In this document: positions 35,192 through 48,282 of the stretch, in pieces | How the letters are laid out: each line of letters opens with the position of its first letter | Numbering within the stretch: the stretch's first letter is position 1 | Source of the DNA: Viscum album | Lineage: Eukaryota; Streptophyta; Magnoliopsida; Santalales; Viscaceae | Assembly (NCBI GenBank): GCA_963277665.1 | Contig: OY728160.1 | Span: 46,546,605 to 46,610,604, forward strand | Direction of reading: 5' to 3' | DNA: 64,000 nucleotides | The notes under the pieces: model-generated | Told to the model about the DNA's origin: nothing | What the model saw: only the letters and a program-made list of their open reading frames with translations | The model's database searches: none | Translations under genes and position numbers: made by a program

Positions 35192-35450
35192 TTGGATCCT
35201 CTATATTATTCAAATAGTTATTCAATATGAAGAATAGGATAATGATTCTTGACCATCACTTAATTCATCCTCTGGTAATGCACACATAAACTCAATGAGA
35301 CATCCACCTTCTAAGAGAATAAAATGGGATCACTCCAAGGGGAAATTCTCAAGTGAATGAATCACTTCATCTCAAGGTCCTTAAGATGGACCTTCAACTC
35401 AAAAATATATATAGAATCTGTCATGTAAGGTATAATAGATATAGTCTATA
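35192..35450 (-). pseudogene. Gypsy reverse transcriptase, N-terminal fragment (element H)
   Basis: Minus strand gives LELKVHLKDLEMK, FIHLRISPWSDPILFS, VSLSLCVHYQRMN and VKNHYPILHIE, aligned with the first 70 or so residues of the Ty3/gypsy reverse transcriptase. Stops interrupt it. It ends exactly where the LTR of element B begins (35191). The catalytic FIDD part, expected on the far side of B, is missing. Confidence 0.82.
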
Positions 35451-35639
35451 CACCTTGCATAAGATCAACCATAAACAAAAACACTCTCATAGGTAAAAAC
35501 CCCCAATAATTTATCATTAAATATGTCTCATAAATGGTCAAAACAGTAGTAAAGACTATATGGCGTGTCTCCGCATCATCCATAATAGCTCTAAATAACT
35601 AAGCTAAAATCATCCCTAGCTGTTGATGGTAAAGTTATA

Positions 35640-35810
35640 AATTGCATTTCTATAAATAATACACTCCAAAAAGGGTAAAATAATAACCCTTAGTAGATAT
35701 GAAAGATAACTGTCGATGATGGTAGTTGATGTGTACTTGATACTGAGTCAGACAATCCATACTTATGATCACATCTAAGTTGTGAATCTCTAACATAGAG
35801 AAATATCATA
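35640..35810 (-). pseudogene. Gypsy protease C-terminal fragment (element H)
   Basis: Minus strand LDVIISMDCLTQYQVHINYH, then RQLSFISTKG, matching the end of the gypsy protease and its linker to reverse transcriptase. No active-site DSG is readable upstream. Confidence 0.7.
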
Positions 35811-38800
35811 GATATCGATATACACTAATCATGTGGTACACTCAGAATATCCCTAAATACCCTGAAATAACACCCTTAAGGGTGTATTAATATATATAAC
35901 CCCATAAAGGTGATTAATGGTTTTCCCTAGTTCACTAGTACTCAGAGTAGATATAAGTTATTATGATGAAACCTTATCAAATAAAGAAAAAGGGTAAATG
36001 TTACTAAGAAAATACCTTGAATAGTCAAAGGCCCCTCATAAAAATTAGTAGGTTTTAGATTAATGGAATGAATTTAGCATATCCCCAAGCCTCTTCCCTA
36101 TTCATTGGATCCTTTGATACTCTAAGGATCACTACTCTAATACCTTTTCTAACCCTGGGCACTAAAACTACTTATAGATCATAAAAAAATTATTTTTTCA
36201 TTATAATTAAATGTTTTAATCCCAAAAATTACCATGAAATTTAGTAATTTACTACATTTTTAGGTGTTAGGAATAATTTATAGTTTATTTTAATAATATA
36301 CTAATTCAAAATTTTAATTAATTTTATTAACTTTATAAAATTAATTTTTACCATCATAGTTTTATTGTGTGGATTTTTATGTTTCTACGGGTGAATGAAG
36401 GTAGCCATGCATGCTATGTGCAATAAATTATGAAGAAAATAAGAAGATATGATTAAGTGTGATTTTTTAAAGGAAATGTGTTATTAAAATTGGAATTCAA
36501 AATTTGTTTAGTGTTAAATCAAAATTATAAAGGGTCACGTGTGATTAACTGGCCACTAAGTTGTTGTGTAGAATAAAACTCAGAAGCACAAACAGTTTAG
36601 TCTAATTAAAAAAATAGAAATAGACACTATGTGAGATTAAAAAAAGTTTTGAAATTATATTTAGGGGACAATATATGATTTTTAAAAATAAATGGTGTGC
36701 TCCACGGGTAGTATAACTTTAATCGGGTCACACTAAACCTTTAGAGTTATTAAATTGTTCCCCATACTTATTGTGTTAGATTCAATGGTATAGACCACTG
36801 CCTATGTAAAAATAATTCTGATGGGATGTCACTATTTCATATTAAATATTCATATGACTAAACCTCTTATGTTATAATATATTCTACTCACATTAAAATA
36901 AAAAAAAATTGGTCAACCATCACAAAATTTGAACTCCAAGGGATGTCATGTGCCAAATTCATCTCCTATAACTGATATGTCAAGATGACACATCATATTA
37001 AAACCTATAATACTAAGGTCACATAATATAAAATCAAAATTACATAGAATAATTGGTTTTTTACCTAAAATCAATATTCTTATTCTCATTATCTACCTTG
37101 GTGAATCATTAGGTGAGACCCTACATGGAATATAACCATTAATTATTTATAATTAGTGATATTAGGATACTGTTAAAGGAATTTCAATTTATGAAGATTC
37201 TAGAGGATGATGACCAAGATAAATCATGTCCCATGACTAATCCACATAGAGGTGATCTGAGGTAAGAACTCACTAGTACTGATTTTCAAGGCATGAGAAT
37301 TTGAAAGGTAAAGAAGGTGAAGAAATGTAAAAATAAAAGGGGATACCTACTATGAAATGGGTTCCCCCTCAAAGGATTATTCTCTGTATTTAGTTTATTT
37401 AATAGTTAATTCATTATATTTATATCATTTTTTTAATTATTCTTCCCTCTCTTATATTTTAAATTTTTATATATGTGATCTATCAACTTCATGGTAATAG
37501 AGTACAAACCCTAAGAGTTGGAACCTGGGGGAGATCGCATGGACTATTTAATCTATTATCTTCATTTATATAATGTTTTATCTCATCCTTAATATAGAAA
37601 TGAGTGATTAGAGAACTTTATTCATGATTATTATCTTCTCATTTACCATTTGTAGTTATGTTCATGATTTTATCATATCCTTTATCCCTCCCTTCTCCAT
37701 GCATGATCTTCAAATGGTTGACATGGTCATGTATGTGGATGAACCATATACAATGTAATGGTGTATTTAGATATTGAGGTGTTTATGATCTTTGTAATTT
37801 CACTATTTTACAACATGGGGGAATGTATCTTGGTGTACGAATTAATTTTTCATGGTTCACTAGGTCCTATAATCTACATAGGATTCATTTTCTAGCTAAT
37901 TATATTGAGTTATCCATAGGGTGAGTTTAGAAAAATTTGAGTGGATAATGAAGTGCATGTGTAGTACACCCTAGCAGCTAGATCATTTCACTCTTATTTT
38001 CTTTTATTTTAATATTCAAACTTGTTTCCCCCATTTTTTATGACCCACTACTTCCATCATTTTAATTACCAAAAAATAAAAAATAAGTGTAAGACTATGA
38101 GTGTTTTTCTTGGCTCTTCATGAGACAAACATGTGGTAAGATTTCCTAACTATATTCATGGTGGGTTTAAAATTCTAATCAATATGATTCATATGATAGG
38201 ATCCTTATTAACTATATATGTCCCTTGACTAGCTATAAAAACTCTAACTACCACCTTGCAGTAAATCACCTGATCCATCCACTGATACTTAAGCCAAGAT
38301 ATCACCCTGACCACTCACAATATGATAATATCACTAATATAATTATTTTATATGCCACATATGCTTGAAAAAATGATACTCCACTAGAGGTCAGTGGCCT
38401 TGTAGTCATATATGGATCATCTAACCAAACTAATAACATACCAACTAAGTACTCCTAATTGATAAGAAGTATATCCACAACCCTGAGTGGCCTGATCATT
38501 TCCACTCTAGTGATAATAACTAGAATGATGTTTTTGGATACCTAAATATCCAATCCCAAGCCCAAAATAAGAGACTAGCTGAACAAAAGGTCTATCCTTA
38601 ACCAGATTTCTCTCTGTAATGAGGGCTTGATTCATAATCTTGGAAAAATATGTAATCTAGAAGATATCACATCAAATTACATTGAATGTATCATACCATA
38701 CTCAAAATGATGAACCATGTAAATCCCATCACTCTCTATTTAATGTGAAAAGCAAATAAAATCAATAAAATGGGTGGTATAGTTTATCACTAATATGATC

Positions 38801-39946
38801 CCTTAAATTATATATATATAATCTAAAGCTTTATTAACTATTAGTGTCTTGGAAAATAAATTCTTGAAGAAACGAGCGTAAATTTACTTCTAATATAGTT
38901 CTATATACTGATTTACCTAGACTATGGCATCTCACTAATGCTTCATAGGTTCTAAAATCATATACAAAAAAAAGATTCATCTGTCGTTCAAGTGAAATAT
39001 TAAGATAATCAAAGAAAGTTTTTATAGAAGTAGCCACGAACATTTCATCTTGATGTCAATACTCTCCATAAAATAGATGTAGATGCTTCAGTTAAAAATC
39101 TCTTGTAATATATGACATAGAAGGCTCACCTTTTAGAGGATCAAAACCCATAGACTAAATCACATCAAGAAAACTCTCATGGATATGTTTATCAATAGGA
39201 GGTGTAAATGAAATCAAGGCCTTTGGCTCAGCAATCGATGGGGGATACTAATCCCCACCCTCCTAACCCTCAATAGGCAGTCTTCATGGGGGAATGTCAC
39301 TAAAATTCCAATTGTGTGACTTAAAATAATATTTATAATGGGACTTGATATAGTACATGGTATAAGTAATAACATGCATAACATCCCATTATGTTATACA
39401 TACGCCCTATATACAAGGGCCTCACACAACTTGGGTTCTACTTCTATCCCCAACTACCCACTATCTTAAGTGTAGAATTAGATATAAATAAGATTCAAAT
39501 TATCAATTACTAAATAATAATAATGGAAAAAATTATGTTCCTGTCTAAGTACAATGTCACCAAAAAATTATATAGGTGAATTCTATATAAGTTGTTACTA
39601 AAACTTTAAATAACTAAACCCTATATAATAATATAGTTACTCAATCACAAGCAGGCATGTGGATTTTATATTAATCCTATATTCCAAGAATTATGCATGT
39701 GCACATTCCCACTTGCCACCCCAATCCAAGAGGAAACTAATAAATCAATAACAAAATGCTTCATGCTTGGAAAAAACAAACCAAATCATAACAGAAAAAA
39801 CCAAGAATAATAATGCCCTCTTTGGTAATATATAATTTCTTGATATGTGTCTTAGATACATCCTAGCATAAGGTTCATCTTAGATTCTTCCCACATCTTA
39901 TCTCTTATCTACCATATCCCAAATAGTAATACAAAATGAAAATAAA
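35811..39946 (-). pseudogene. Presumed gag and leader region of element H, poorly readable
   Basis: This 4.1-kb stretch lies between the protease and the primer site, where gag belongs, but it is two to three times longer than expected. I could not read a zinc knuckle or another insertion with clear ends. An open minus-strand stretch at 38834-39043 (69 residues) has no motif I recognise. The 36200-38050 part in particular has no feature I can name and may be a further unrecognised insertion. Confidence 0.35.
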
Positions 39947-39958
39947 TATCTAATACCA
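39947..39958 (-). other. Primer-binding site of element H
   Basis: Minus strand TGGTATTAGATA, an eroded initiator-Met tRNA complement, 3 bp inside the LTR that starts at 39962. Confidence 0.65.
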
Positions 39959-39961
39959 CTT

Positions 39962-40894
39962 TGTAGCATCCTTGACCTTATTCACCTCCACTATAACTAA
40001 ACTAGGTTCTGCATACCTTAAGTGTGCCTCCCCATAAATCAGAGTCTACTGACTAACAACAAGGGTCTATATATAAAGTGGGGATACTATACCCTCTTTT
40101 GGTAAAGATATTCATAAACCATAGTGTAAGGATCAAAAATCAATAGTCATCATGGTATGAAATTATATTAAAGTGAACATCATAGATACATTCTATCAGT
40201 GAGTAAATAACAACCCCCATTCCATAACTAAATGATATTTACTATAAGTTCATACAATATGGATCATAAATAAGGTTACTTTTAGTTCAACCATGTCCAA
40301 TCTATCCAAAATAAACAAAAATAAGGAAGGCTACATAAAAATAGGGTTATGAGTCCATAACTTGTCCTATATCTCAACTCATTCATTCTTCATAGATCAT
40401 TCATCCAAAACAAGTACCTTTACCATAAATAGGTCATGAACCATAAAGTTTAATCCGGTAGAATGGTTCCCAAGAAAGGTGTGAGTACAATTCAGTAGGT
40501 CATCACCAACGTAGCCCCTAAACTAAACAAGTAAATATAAGTTCATGTACATTGTGATATTATAGTAAGAAAACAATAGACAGTGGTAGAAATAATAAAT
40601 ATATGATAACCATTAGTGTTACATAGACATGGGTGTTACACAGTCACCCAAGTGTGTCCATATCTACTCCAGGGTATGGGTGTCTCTAAAAATATCATAA
40701 GAATACTAATTGTTCATTTCATCCTGGGTGTTATGCTTGAGCATAATTCCCCATCATATCATAACAGACAATTCATGTGTAGTGAGTTTTGATAATAAGG
40801 TTATCATAGTGTAGATAACATCCCATGATATCATATTAATCAATACATGGTAGTACGTCTCAATAACCATGTCATATTAGTGAGAAAATTTCCA
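39962..40894 (-). mobile_element. 5' LTR of element H, first part
   Basis: Starts TGTAGCATCCTTGACC next to the primer site. A GTGAGTACAATTCAGTAGG block near 40482 matches the GTGAGCT..CAGTAAGG block of the other gypsy LTRs. The part 40640-40890 matches 10520-10750. It is interrupted at 40894 by the LTR pair K (duplication TTCCA at 40890-40894 and 51838-51842). Confidence 0.75.
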
Positions 40895-41248
40895 TAGTGA
40901 TCTAGATATTCCCTAGATCCTATTTATATATGATATGTTTAGGTATATATCATAATGTGTGATATATATATATATATTGTATGGTACAAAAAAAGGGAAC
41001 CAAGTTATATCATATTCCATTAGTTTGTATATGTCATAAGTCATGAAGTAGAGATTTCATGCCACTGTCTTAACCAATCACAATGTATGATAGGGCTATA
41101 TCATATAGTAGTGTTTTGAATAGAATCGTATGGAATGATTCACTATAAAACTCTATAATTGATTAGAAACCTGATGATAAGGATTTTTTATTGGGTGTTC
41201 TTTGTGAATGTTTAATATAATGAAATGTTACGAGAATAAATTAGTCGA
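40895..41248 (+). repeat. 5' LTR fragment of element K
   Basis: Its part 40995-41248 matches 51083-51345. It begins right after TTCCA with TAGTGATC (TG probably mutated to TA) and is cut at 41248 by the LTR of element C. The GTGAATGTTTAATATAATGAA string is typical of plant copia LTRs, so a Ty1/copia origin is likely but not proven. Confidence 0.65.
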
Positions 41249-42187
41249 TATAACACCCTGATCTGAATTACCAGGTCTGAGACAGAGCACCACATGACCT
41301 CATTGTACTACCCCATGTTCAAGAGGTTTCCAACTAGATATGATGGATTGAATGGTGTCATGGGGAGACTGTTCCCTTATAATCAATAGTAATAAATCAG
41401 AAATATAGTAAAACATAAATAAATAACTTTTTAACTATAAAACATAAACTAAAAAATAACATCATATAGTAAAAAATGGAATACATGTCATACAAGATAA
41501 ATAAATGGACCCTCAATGTGATAGAAAAATCAATTTATGAAGATAGAGAGTAATAATCTCTAAGAATCACCCCTTTCCTCCAAGATCCACCTGCTTAGTT
41601 GCCCAATGTGGGGCCTTTTCCCTTAGCTGGATCCCTGGCCATAAACTTTTCATGCACATCATGTTTCCTAAACAGGTTATGAGTATAAACCTAATAGGAA
41701 ACCTTTAACACATATTTAACATAATTTCATCAATATATAAAATTTATACCATGGACATAAAGTAAATGTGTAAGTAAATAATAAAGTGTTGAGTGATCAC
41801 GTGTTAACCCAGCTACTATGAAACCTAGCTCTACCTACTCTGTCTCTATACTAAAAGAGAAGTTATGTCTAATTTCATGAACCTAAAAATAATTTATAGG
41901 GATAACATGTGCTTCTACCATTTAATGGTTAGTATCACTGTAACGGCTATTTGGTAGCACCCAGGGGGTTCTAGGGATACTTTCACCTCCACCGTTTAAC
42001 TAATGACACTGAACCAACTATCCAGTGGCACCCCAATAGCTCCAAATTTACTGGCTAGAGCCACAACTCCTTAATCCTATGATCTTTAGTCCCCAAACAC
42101 CTCTAACACATCATAAAAGTGGAAAAAATACATTTAAGATATTCCAAAACTAGAATAAAATTTATCTTGAAATCTAAGGTTGTTACA
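41249..42187 (-). repeat. 3' LTR of gypsy element C
   Basis: Starts TATAACACCCTGA (TG mutated) and ends GGTTGTTACA at 42187, followed by a polypurine tract. It matches 47410-48240 in many blocks, for example AGAAACATAGTAAAACATAA, a CCTCCAAGATCCACCTGCT-like block and CTTTTCCCTTAGCT. Confidence 0.85.
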
Positions 42188-42200
42188 AATCTCCCCCTCT
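42188..42200 (-). other. Polypurine tract of element C
   Basis: Minus strand AGAGGGGGAGATT directly before the 3' LTR, well preserved. Confidence 0.85.
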
Positions 42201-42699
42201 AATAACCTATCATCCTTGAGAATTGTCTCTAGAGGTTTACTCGAAAAACTCATGCCACTAAACCCAAACATTTGAATCTTTCCTCCAATTATCCTCTTGG
42301 ATCCTCCTATTCTACTATAAAACTCAAACAAGTGGAATCATCTTCCTATGTAACACTTTATAACTCTGTTTCAAAATCCAAATTAGTTACTCCACAAATG
42401 ATGAATTAGGTTCCAACTCAATACCCTAATTTTTGACCACATGTGTAGGATAAGGATCATACTTACAAAGATGAGATACATCAAACATGTTATGTATACC
42501 ATGATATCATAGAGAAATATCTAGTCGGTAAACAATTATCCCAATGAATTTGATGATCTCAAACGGTACCACAAACCACATCACCAACTTTTCTTATTTC
42601 TGTAATCATTAATGTCCCAAACGAGGTTCCACTTGCAAGAAAACCTAATCACCAAAAAAACTACAAAGGTCATCACATATATTTATAATATGAACATTT

Positions 42700-43500
42700 A
42701 ATACTTTTATTGGTAACTAAAGACTTATGAATCAACTTCACCCACTCTGAGGTCTCTTTTACTAAACTCAACCTAATAAATTCTCACTTAATCGCCTCAT
42801 GTTAACATATTGTTGAATGTCATGGATATCCATAAAGATCCTAAAACAAAGACATATGTACTGAAGACTAAAAATTGTTGTTATATGAAAACTCTACCAA
42901 TTTTAGATGATAATCCCATGCTCTAAAAAAATCCAAAACACATGCCCTGCTCATATACACTAAAATTTAGATCATACTTTATGATTTTCCATTAGTCTAC
43001 ATATGATAATCCATACCCAGATTCAAATAAGTCTCCATCACCTTTTATAAGCCTTACCAAAATCATAATGTGAAACAATCATCTCTATCAGATACTATGC
43101 TCATTGGAACTCCATACAGTCACACTATATCTCATATGTAGATCTTTTCTGACTCATTAATTGAATGAGTATCTCGAATTAAAAATAAATATATCACCTT
43201 AATCAGTTGATCAAATAAAAAACACACAACATATAGACCTATTGGGGTCTTAGTTAACCCTATAAAGAATTCCATCATCACATTATCTGACTTCCACATA
43301 GGCATGGGAAGTGGATGAAGTAATCCACCAGGTCACTGATGCTTGGAATTAATCATTTGATTATTCAAACAACAAGAGACAAAACCTGTAATATCCCTCT
43401 TTATACCCAGTCACCAGAGACATCATCTTATATCACAATAAATCTTAACTAATTCTAGATACACTACCCATTATTACACATGATATTCTATTATATAAGT
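42700..43500 (-). pseudogene. Gypsy integrase remnant (element C)
   Basis: Minus strand reads CLNNQMINSKHQ, a stop, then PGGLLHPLPMPMWKSDNV and MMEFFIGLTKTP at about 43225-43390. This is the junction of zinc finger and catalytic core in gypsy integrase (QRPGGLLQPLPIP..W type). Later core motifs towards 42700 are too decayed to read. Confidence 0.78.
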
Positions 43501-44440
43501 GGGAATTATTACCCTATCATGAATATGTATCATATCATCCTCATCCAAAGACCATCCTGGAACTAGGTTACTCTCCACAATACTTTCCTTCATTAATGAA
43601 CACTTTGGATCAAATTTTTGGTTTTATTTCACTCGGTAAACTAAAGAATAAGTGATGACTAAGGGAGCATAGTCCATAACTCCTTAATCCTTAGATTCAC
43701 CCATCAACCAACCCACTAATAATCCCATAAACTTATACTCTTCTTCTAGTTATCTCTCTTAAAATTTTTGAATCTTCCTTCTAAGATAATATTCAAAAAT
43801 ATTCCCTTTCTCAAGAGTATAAGTAGTCTCAAAGTCAAATTTATACAAGTGATGAACCCAAAACCTCTATTAAAGGTTCAATTTTTACAAAAAAAAAGAT
43901 ATATTGTAAGATCTTTTCATTCTAATAAATGATAAATCTCTCACTAAAAAAATATTATCACCAAAATTTTAGGGCGTGAACCATATCAACTAACTCCATG
44001 TCATGAGTAGGTTAGTTCCACTCATGGGGTTGTAGCTAAAGAGATCCATAATAAACTACCTGATCTCTCACTATAATATAGATCCCAATCCAAAACCTAA
44101 AGTGTTATAGTAAACTATATAACCAATCGTAGGTTCATAAAAAAATTGAATCATAGTAGATGTTAACATTCTCTTCATCACTAGGAAATACTCTTCAAAT
44201 CAATCTATCATTATAAAATTTACTCCATTTTTTTCAAGCCCAGTCATAGGTTCTACCGAGTCGGATATATCATAAATGAACTACCTATAACATCCTTCCA
44301 AGTTAAAGAAACTTTTTGTCTCAAACACATTTCTAGGTTGTGCCCAATACATAACTGACTATACCTTCTTTGGGTCAATAGAGATCCCTATCTCAAAAAT
44401 ATCATTCCCCAATAAATGTATATCTTGGATCCAAAAGTGA
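43501..44440 (-). pseudogene. RT end and RNase H region of element C, decayed
   Basis: By position this is the RT thumb and RNase H. I can read only scattered similarity, so the content is inferred from order. Confidence 0.4.
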
Positions 44441-44990
44441 CACTTCCAAATATTGGCATAAATCTGATGAACTCAAATTTTATTCAATACTATCTTAAGG
44501 TGTATATCATGTAACTCTGAGGTTTGAAAATATATCATAATATCACCAATGATAAAATGATGAAGGAGTCTAAGTATGGGTGAAAGATCTTGTTCATAAG
44601 AGCCATGAACACTATTGTAGAATTCATTATCCAAAAAATAATCATGAGATACTCATATAAACCAAATTTACTCCTAAATTATATCTTTGGTGTGTCCTAT
44701 TCTCTGGCCTAAATCTGGTGGTATCCAGAATATAAGTCTATCTTAGAGAACCACCAGGCTCCCGTAAATTGAAAAAACAGATCTTCAATACTTAGAAATA
44801 GATACTTAAACATCATTATGACCTGATCCATCATCCTATAGTCCATGTATAGTCAAATTCTATTGTTTACCTTCTTATCAAAGAAAACTAGAGCACCCCA
44901 AGGAAAATAGATCGGTTGAATAAATCATTTCACCTCTAAATACTCAAGTTGAACATTTATTTCTTTCAACATTGTTGATTTCATACATTA
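44441..44990 (-). pseudogene. Gypsy reverse transcriptase remnant (element C)
   Basis: Minus strand: FIQPIYFPWGALVFFDKKV, LYMDYRMMDQVIMM, then GAWWFSKIDLYSGYHQI, FRSKFGLYEYLMI and MNKIFHPYLDSFIILSLVIL. These follow the Ty3/gypsy order from fingers to palm; the catalytic IDD is mutated to a LSL-like string. Stops are present throughout. Confidence 0.82.
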
Positions 44991-44999
44991 TAGAGGAAT

Positions 45000-47394
45000 T
45001 TATATTGGATACTCACCTATAATGAGTTCAATCTCAAAATCTATTCCCCTATAAGAAGGAATAACTGAGAATTCATCCAAAAAACATTAAGATAAAGGTC
45101 CTCTATAGGATGAGATAATGAAAATGTTGTATGATCTACCATAATAAATATTATTATCATCTGAGTTGTAATGGATCCAACTTGGCCAAGATCAAATCCC
45201 ACTCTATTGATTCTAAATTCCACTCTCTGATCAATACATACTTATCTCCCTTATTAGTGGTGAAGGTAACTCATCTTTATAAACAATCTATATGAGCTTG
45301 GTAACTAGTCAACCAATCTATACCAAATATTGTATCAAAAAAATCATCTCTAAAATCATGAAATCCAACTAATGTCTATAATCATCAACCAATATATAAC
45401 ATTTTGGAGATATATATAGATGATCTAAATTCTTTCCCAAGGGTGAGTTAAGATAAAGCAACTGGGGGGAGAATCAAATCAAGCGATCTAAACCTGCTAT
45501 AACTTGAGTAAATATGAAGTAATGGGGTATCAAATAAAGTAAACTAAAGCATAAATATAATCAATAGTATATGTCAAGTAGTTTATGTTATCTCTTCATC
45601 ATCATTTGGTACCTATTATATGGGATAAAATCTACCTGTATTGGATCCATGGCCTTGTCCCCACTATCCTTGGTTCACCTATTTCATTTAACTACCTATA
45701 GTTTCCCAATTCCATGGATAATATTATCATGTTCATTCCCATGGAGTCTTTATTTTCCAGTAATTCAAAAATGGACTTGATCATGATGTAATTTAATATA
45801 AATTATAAAAATGTCTTATCTTACCACCCTAATTACACTTCCTCTGTGTACTTGGGAAGAATTTACAGTAGTGTGTAATCCTCCCGCAGTTAAAGCACTG
45901 GGGATAACCTCCTTCTAGATAGGGTGTTGAATATCCCTTACTCTACTCTGGTTATCTCTCACCACCCTAGAACACATCCTTTGAAATCCTCTTTTTTTAT
46001 TAGAAAAGTAACTTACAACATTTCTAGTGATGACACTCACTAGTACATTGAGATCTGGAAGAAAACTATTACTCTATCCTCCGTTACTCCCTTACCAATC
46101 ATGAGATCCTTACAAAGCACCATAGAGTATGTTTTTAGGTTGAAATTTCTGACCAGGAAACTTAGATCTAGTTGAAGTCCAATATTGAACATTTGAGCCT
46201 TCTGTACCTCATTCCCAGACAAAATATGAAGAAAATGAAGACTTTGTAAAATTATAGGAATAGGAAGACACTGGAATTGTTCCCTACTAAAGCTACATGA
46301 ACTTCTGAGAATTATCTAAAATTAGCATATTAAGGAATAACTCCTCAAATAAAATGTATTTGATGGTCTTCTAAGTTATACCCTCATGCCTCCCACAATT
46401 ATTCATCATGCTCCACCATCTCCGAGTAGGTCCCTAAAGCATAAAATCATCGAATTTAACCAGTCAATCATATGGATTCTCTACTAAGTTAATGATTCCA
46501 TAAATTATTTCAATAAAAATCTCAACATATTGAGGACCTCCAATACCCGAGAAGTCTAGGGGATATTGAAGCTATAAATATCAACAAAGATTGACTATAC
46601 ACATCACACTCCCATGGGATCCTTCACCCTGTACCAACACTATCCAAAAGACTCCGTCATAAAGTGGTCCCACTGCCTGGACTACTGGAGCGACTATAGG
46701 TACATGCTAAGCTACATTATTATGCATGTTTGGAATAATTTTAAGATCATTTTCCATGATATGAGAATCATGACCTACTTATCTATGTGGTCCCCTAAGA
46801 GTTTGTTGAGGCATAATTATATGAAATTCTAAATGAACACTTAGAATCACCTTTAACAGCTTACTAGGAGAATTACTCAATTAGTTTATAGGCACACAAA
46901 AAAGATCATTATAGAAGGACTCATTCAAATAGGTTTCCTACATCTATAAGGCATAAATACTTTAGCACTACATAGGGTCTAAGAAAAGTCTTCCACACTA
47001 GCACGTTAGTTAAAAAAACATAATATGATTTGGTTTAGTAATTTAAATGTCAGTGTAGATATATCATAGAGAACACAAACTAGTAATGGAATTTAATTAA
47101 CTAAACTAATATGTGTGACAATAAAACATGCATATGTCATGTGAACCTATGTTCCTAGTCATGATGCATGAATTCACCCAAATCACATAAACTATAATAG
47201 TATAATAACACTTATAATCAGCATGAAACTGAAAAGTCACAACTGATAACAACAATCTCATACCCTGGTAACTTGAAGGTCCATTACGCATGAGCTGTCT
47301 ATAAAAATGCAAGAATATCCTACCTGAGTTCCACACAACCTATCTTCTTTCTACCTTTCCCCAAACTTGGTCAAGAAGAAAGGAAAATAAAACC
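45000..47394 (-). pseudogene. Protease and gag region of element C with CCHC knuckle
   Basis: At about 45865-45897 the minus strand reads CFNCGRITHYC inside PQCFNCGRITHYCKFFP, a gag zinc knuckle shortened before the last Cys. Open but unassigned minus-strand stretches at 46040-46222 and 47106-47336 probably belong to gag and its leader. Protease should lie at 45000-45600; no clear active-site motif is readable. Confidence 0.55.
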
Positions 47395-47406
47395 TCCTTT
47401 GATACC
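47395..47406 (-). other. Primer-binding site of element C
   Basis: Minus strand TGGTATCAAAGG, two changes from the initiator-Met tRNA complement, just inside the 5' LTR. Confidence 0.82.
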
Positions 47407-47409
47407 ACA

Positions 47410-48282
47410 TTTTAATACACCAACCTAAATCACTATGTTTGGGACAGAGTGTCACATGAAATCATATGCACCTCCTCATATGAAAGAGGTAATGAGGGCC
47501 GGAATTGTTTCATGGGGAGAATATTACTTTGGTATAAATATCCATATATCAGAAACATAGTAAAACATAAATAAAATACAATGGAACTACATAGTAGAAA
47601 TTAAAATAATAATAATTTCATATGGTAAAAAATAGCATGCAAGTAATACAAGATAAATCAAGGGACCCCTAATGTGGTAGGTTAACCAATGTATGAATAT
47701 TGAAGGTAATAATCTAAATGCACTGTTGTAATAGTCTAGAGTATTTCCCGGTATCTCTCCTATCCTCCGAGCTCCACCTGCTCAACTGCTTGGTGTAGGG
47801 ACTTTTCCCTTAGCTTGACCCCTAATAATAAAAACCACATGCACATCGATATTACCATGCAGGGTGTGATTATAAACCCATCAGGACACTATCAATGTCT
47901 TATTAACATAAGTGAAATAATATATAAAATTTTACTCTATAACCACAAGGTAAATGCATAAGTAAAAAATCAAGTGTTGAGTAATCATTCTCTAAAAATG
48001 TTTCCACAAACCCTAACTCTATATTCTTCAACTCCATACCATAATAGAAGACATAACTGATTTCATAAAGCTCAAAATATAATACATTTTCAATAAGGTC
48101 CTCAGAAGATACCATATGGTTTTCATGCCTTGGGTCAGGCTACAAGGTCTTTATGCCCCACCAACTATCTCAGATAATGCCATAAGGTCATCAGTCCCCA
48201 CTTCCCAATATCATTTCATGCCTCAAGTCCATAATTAACTTCCATATATCATTCAATACCCCTCTATAATGTCCATGCATCA
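47410..48282 (-). repeat. 5' LTR of gypsy element C, truncated
   Basis: Matches 41249-42187 but its last part, corresponding to about 42090-42187, is missing. It is cut by the plus-strand LTR of fragment D, and no continuation is found beyond D, so a deletion is likely. Confidence 0.75.
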
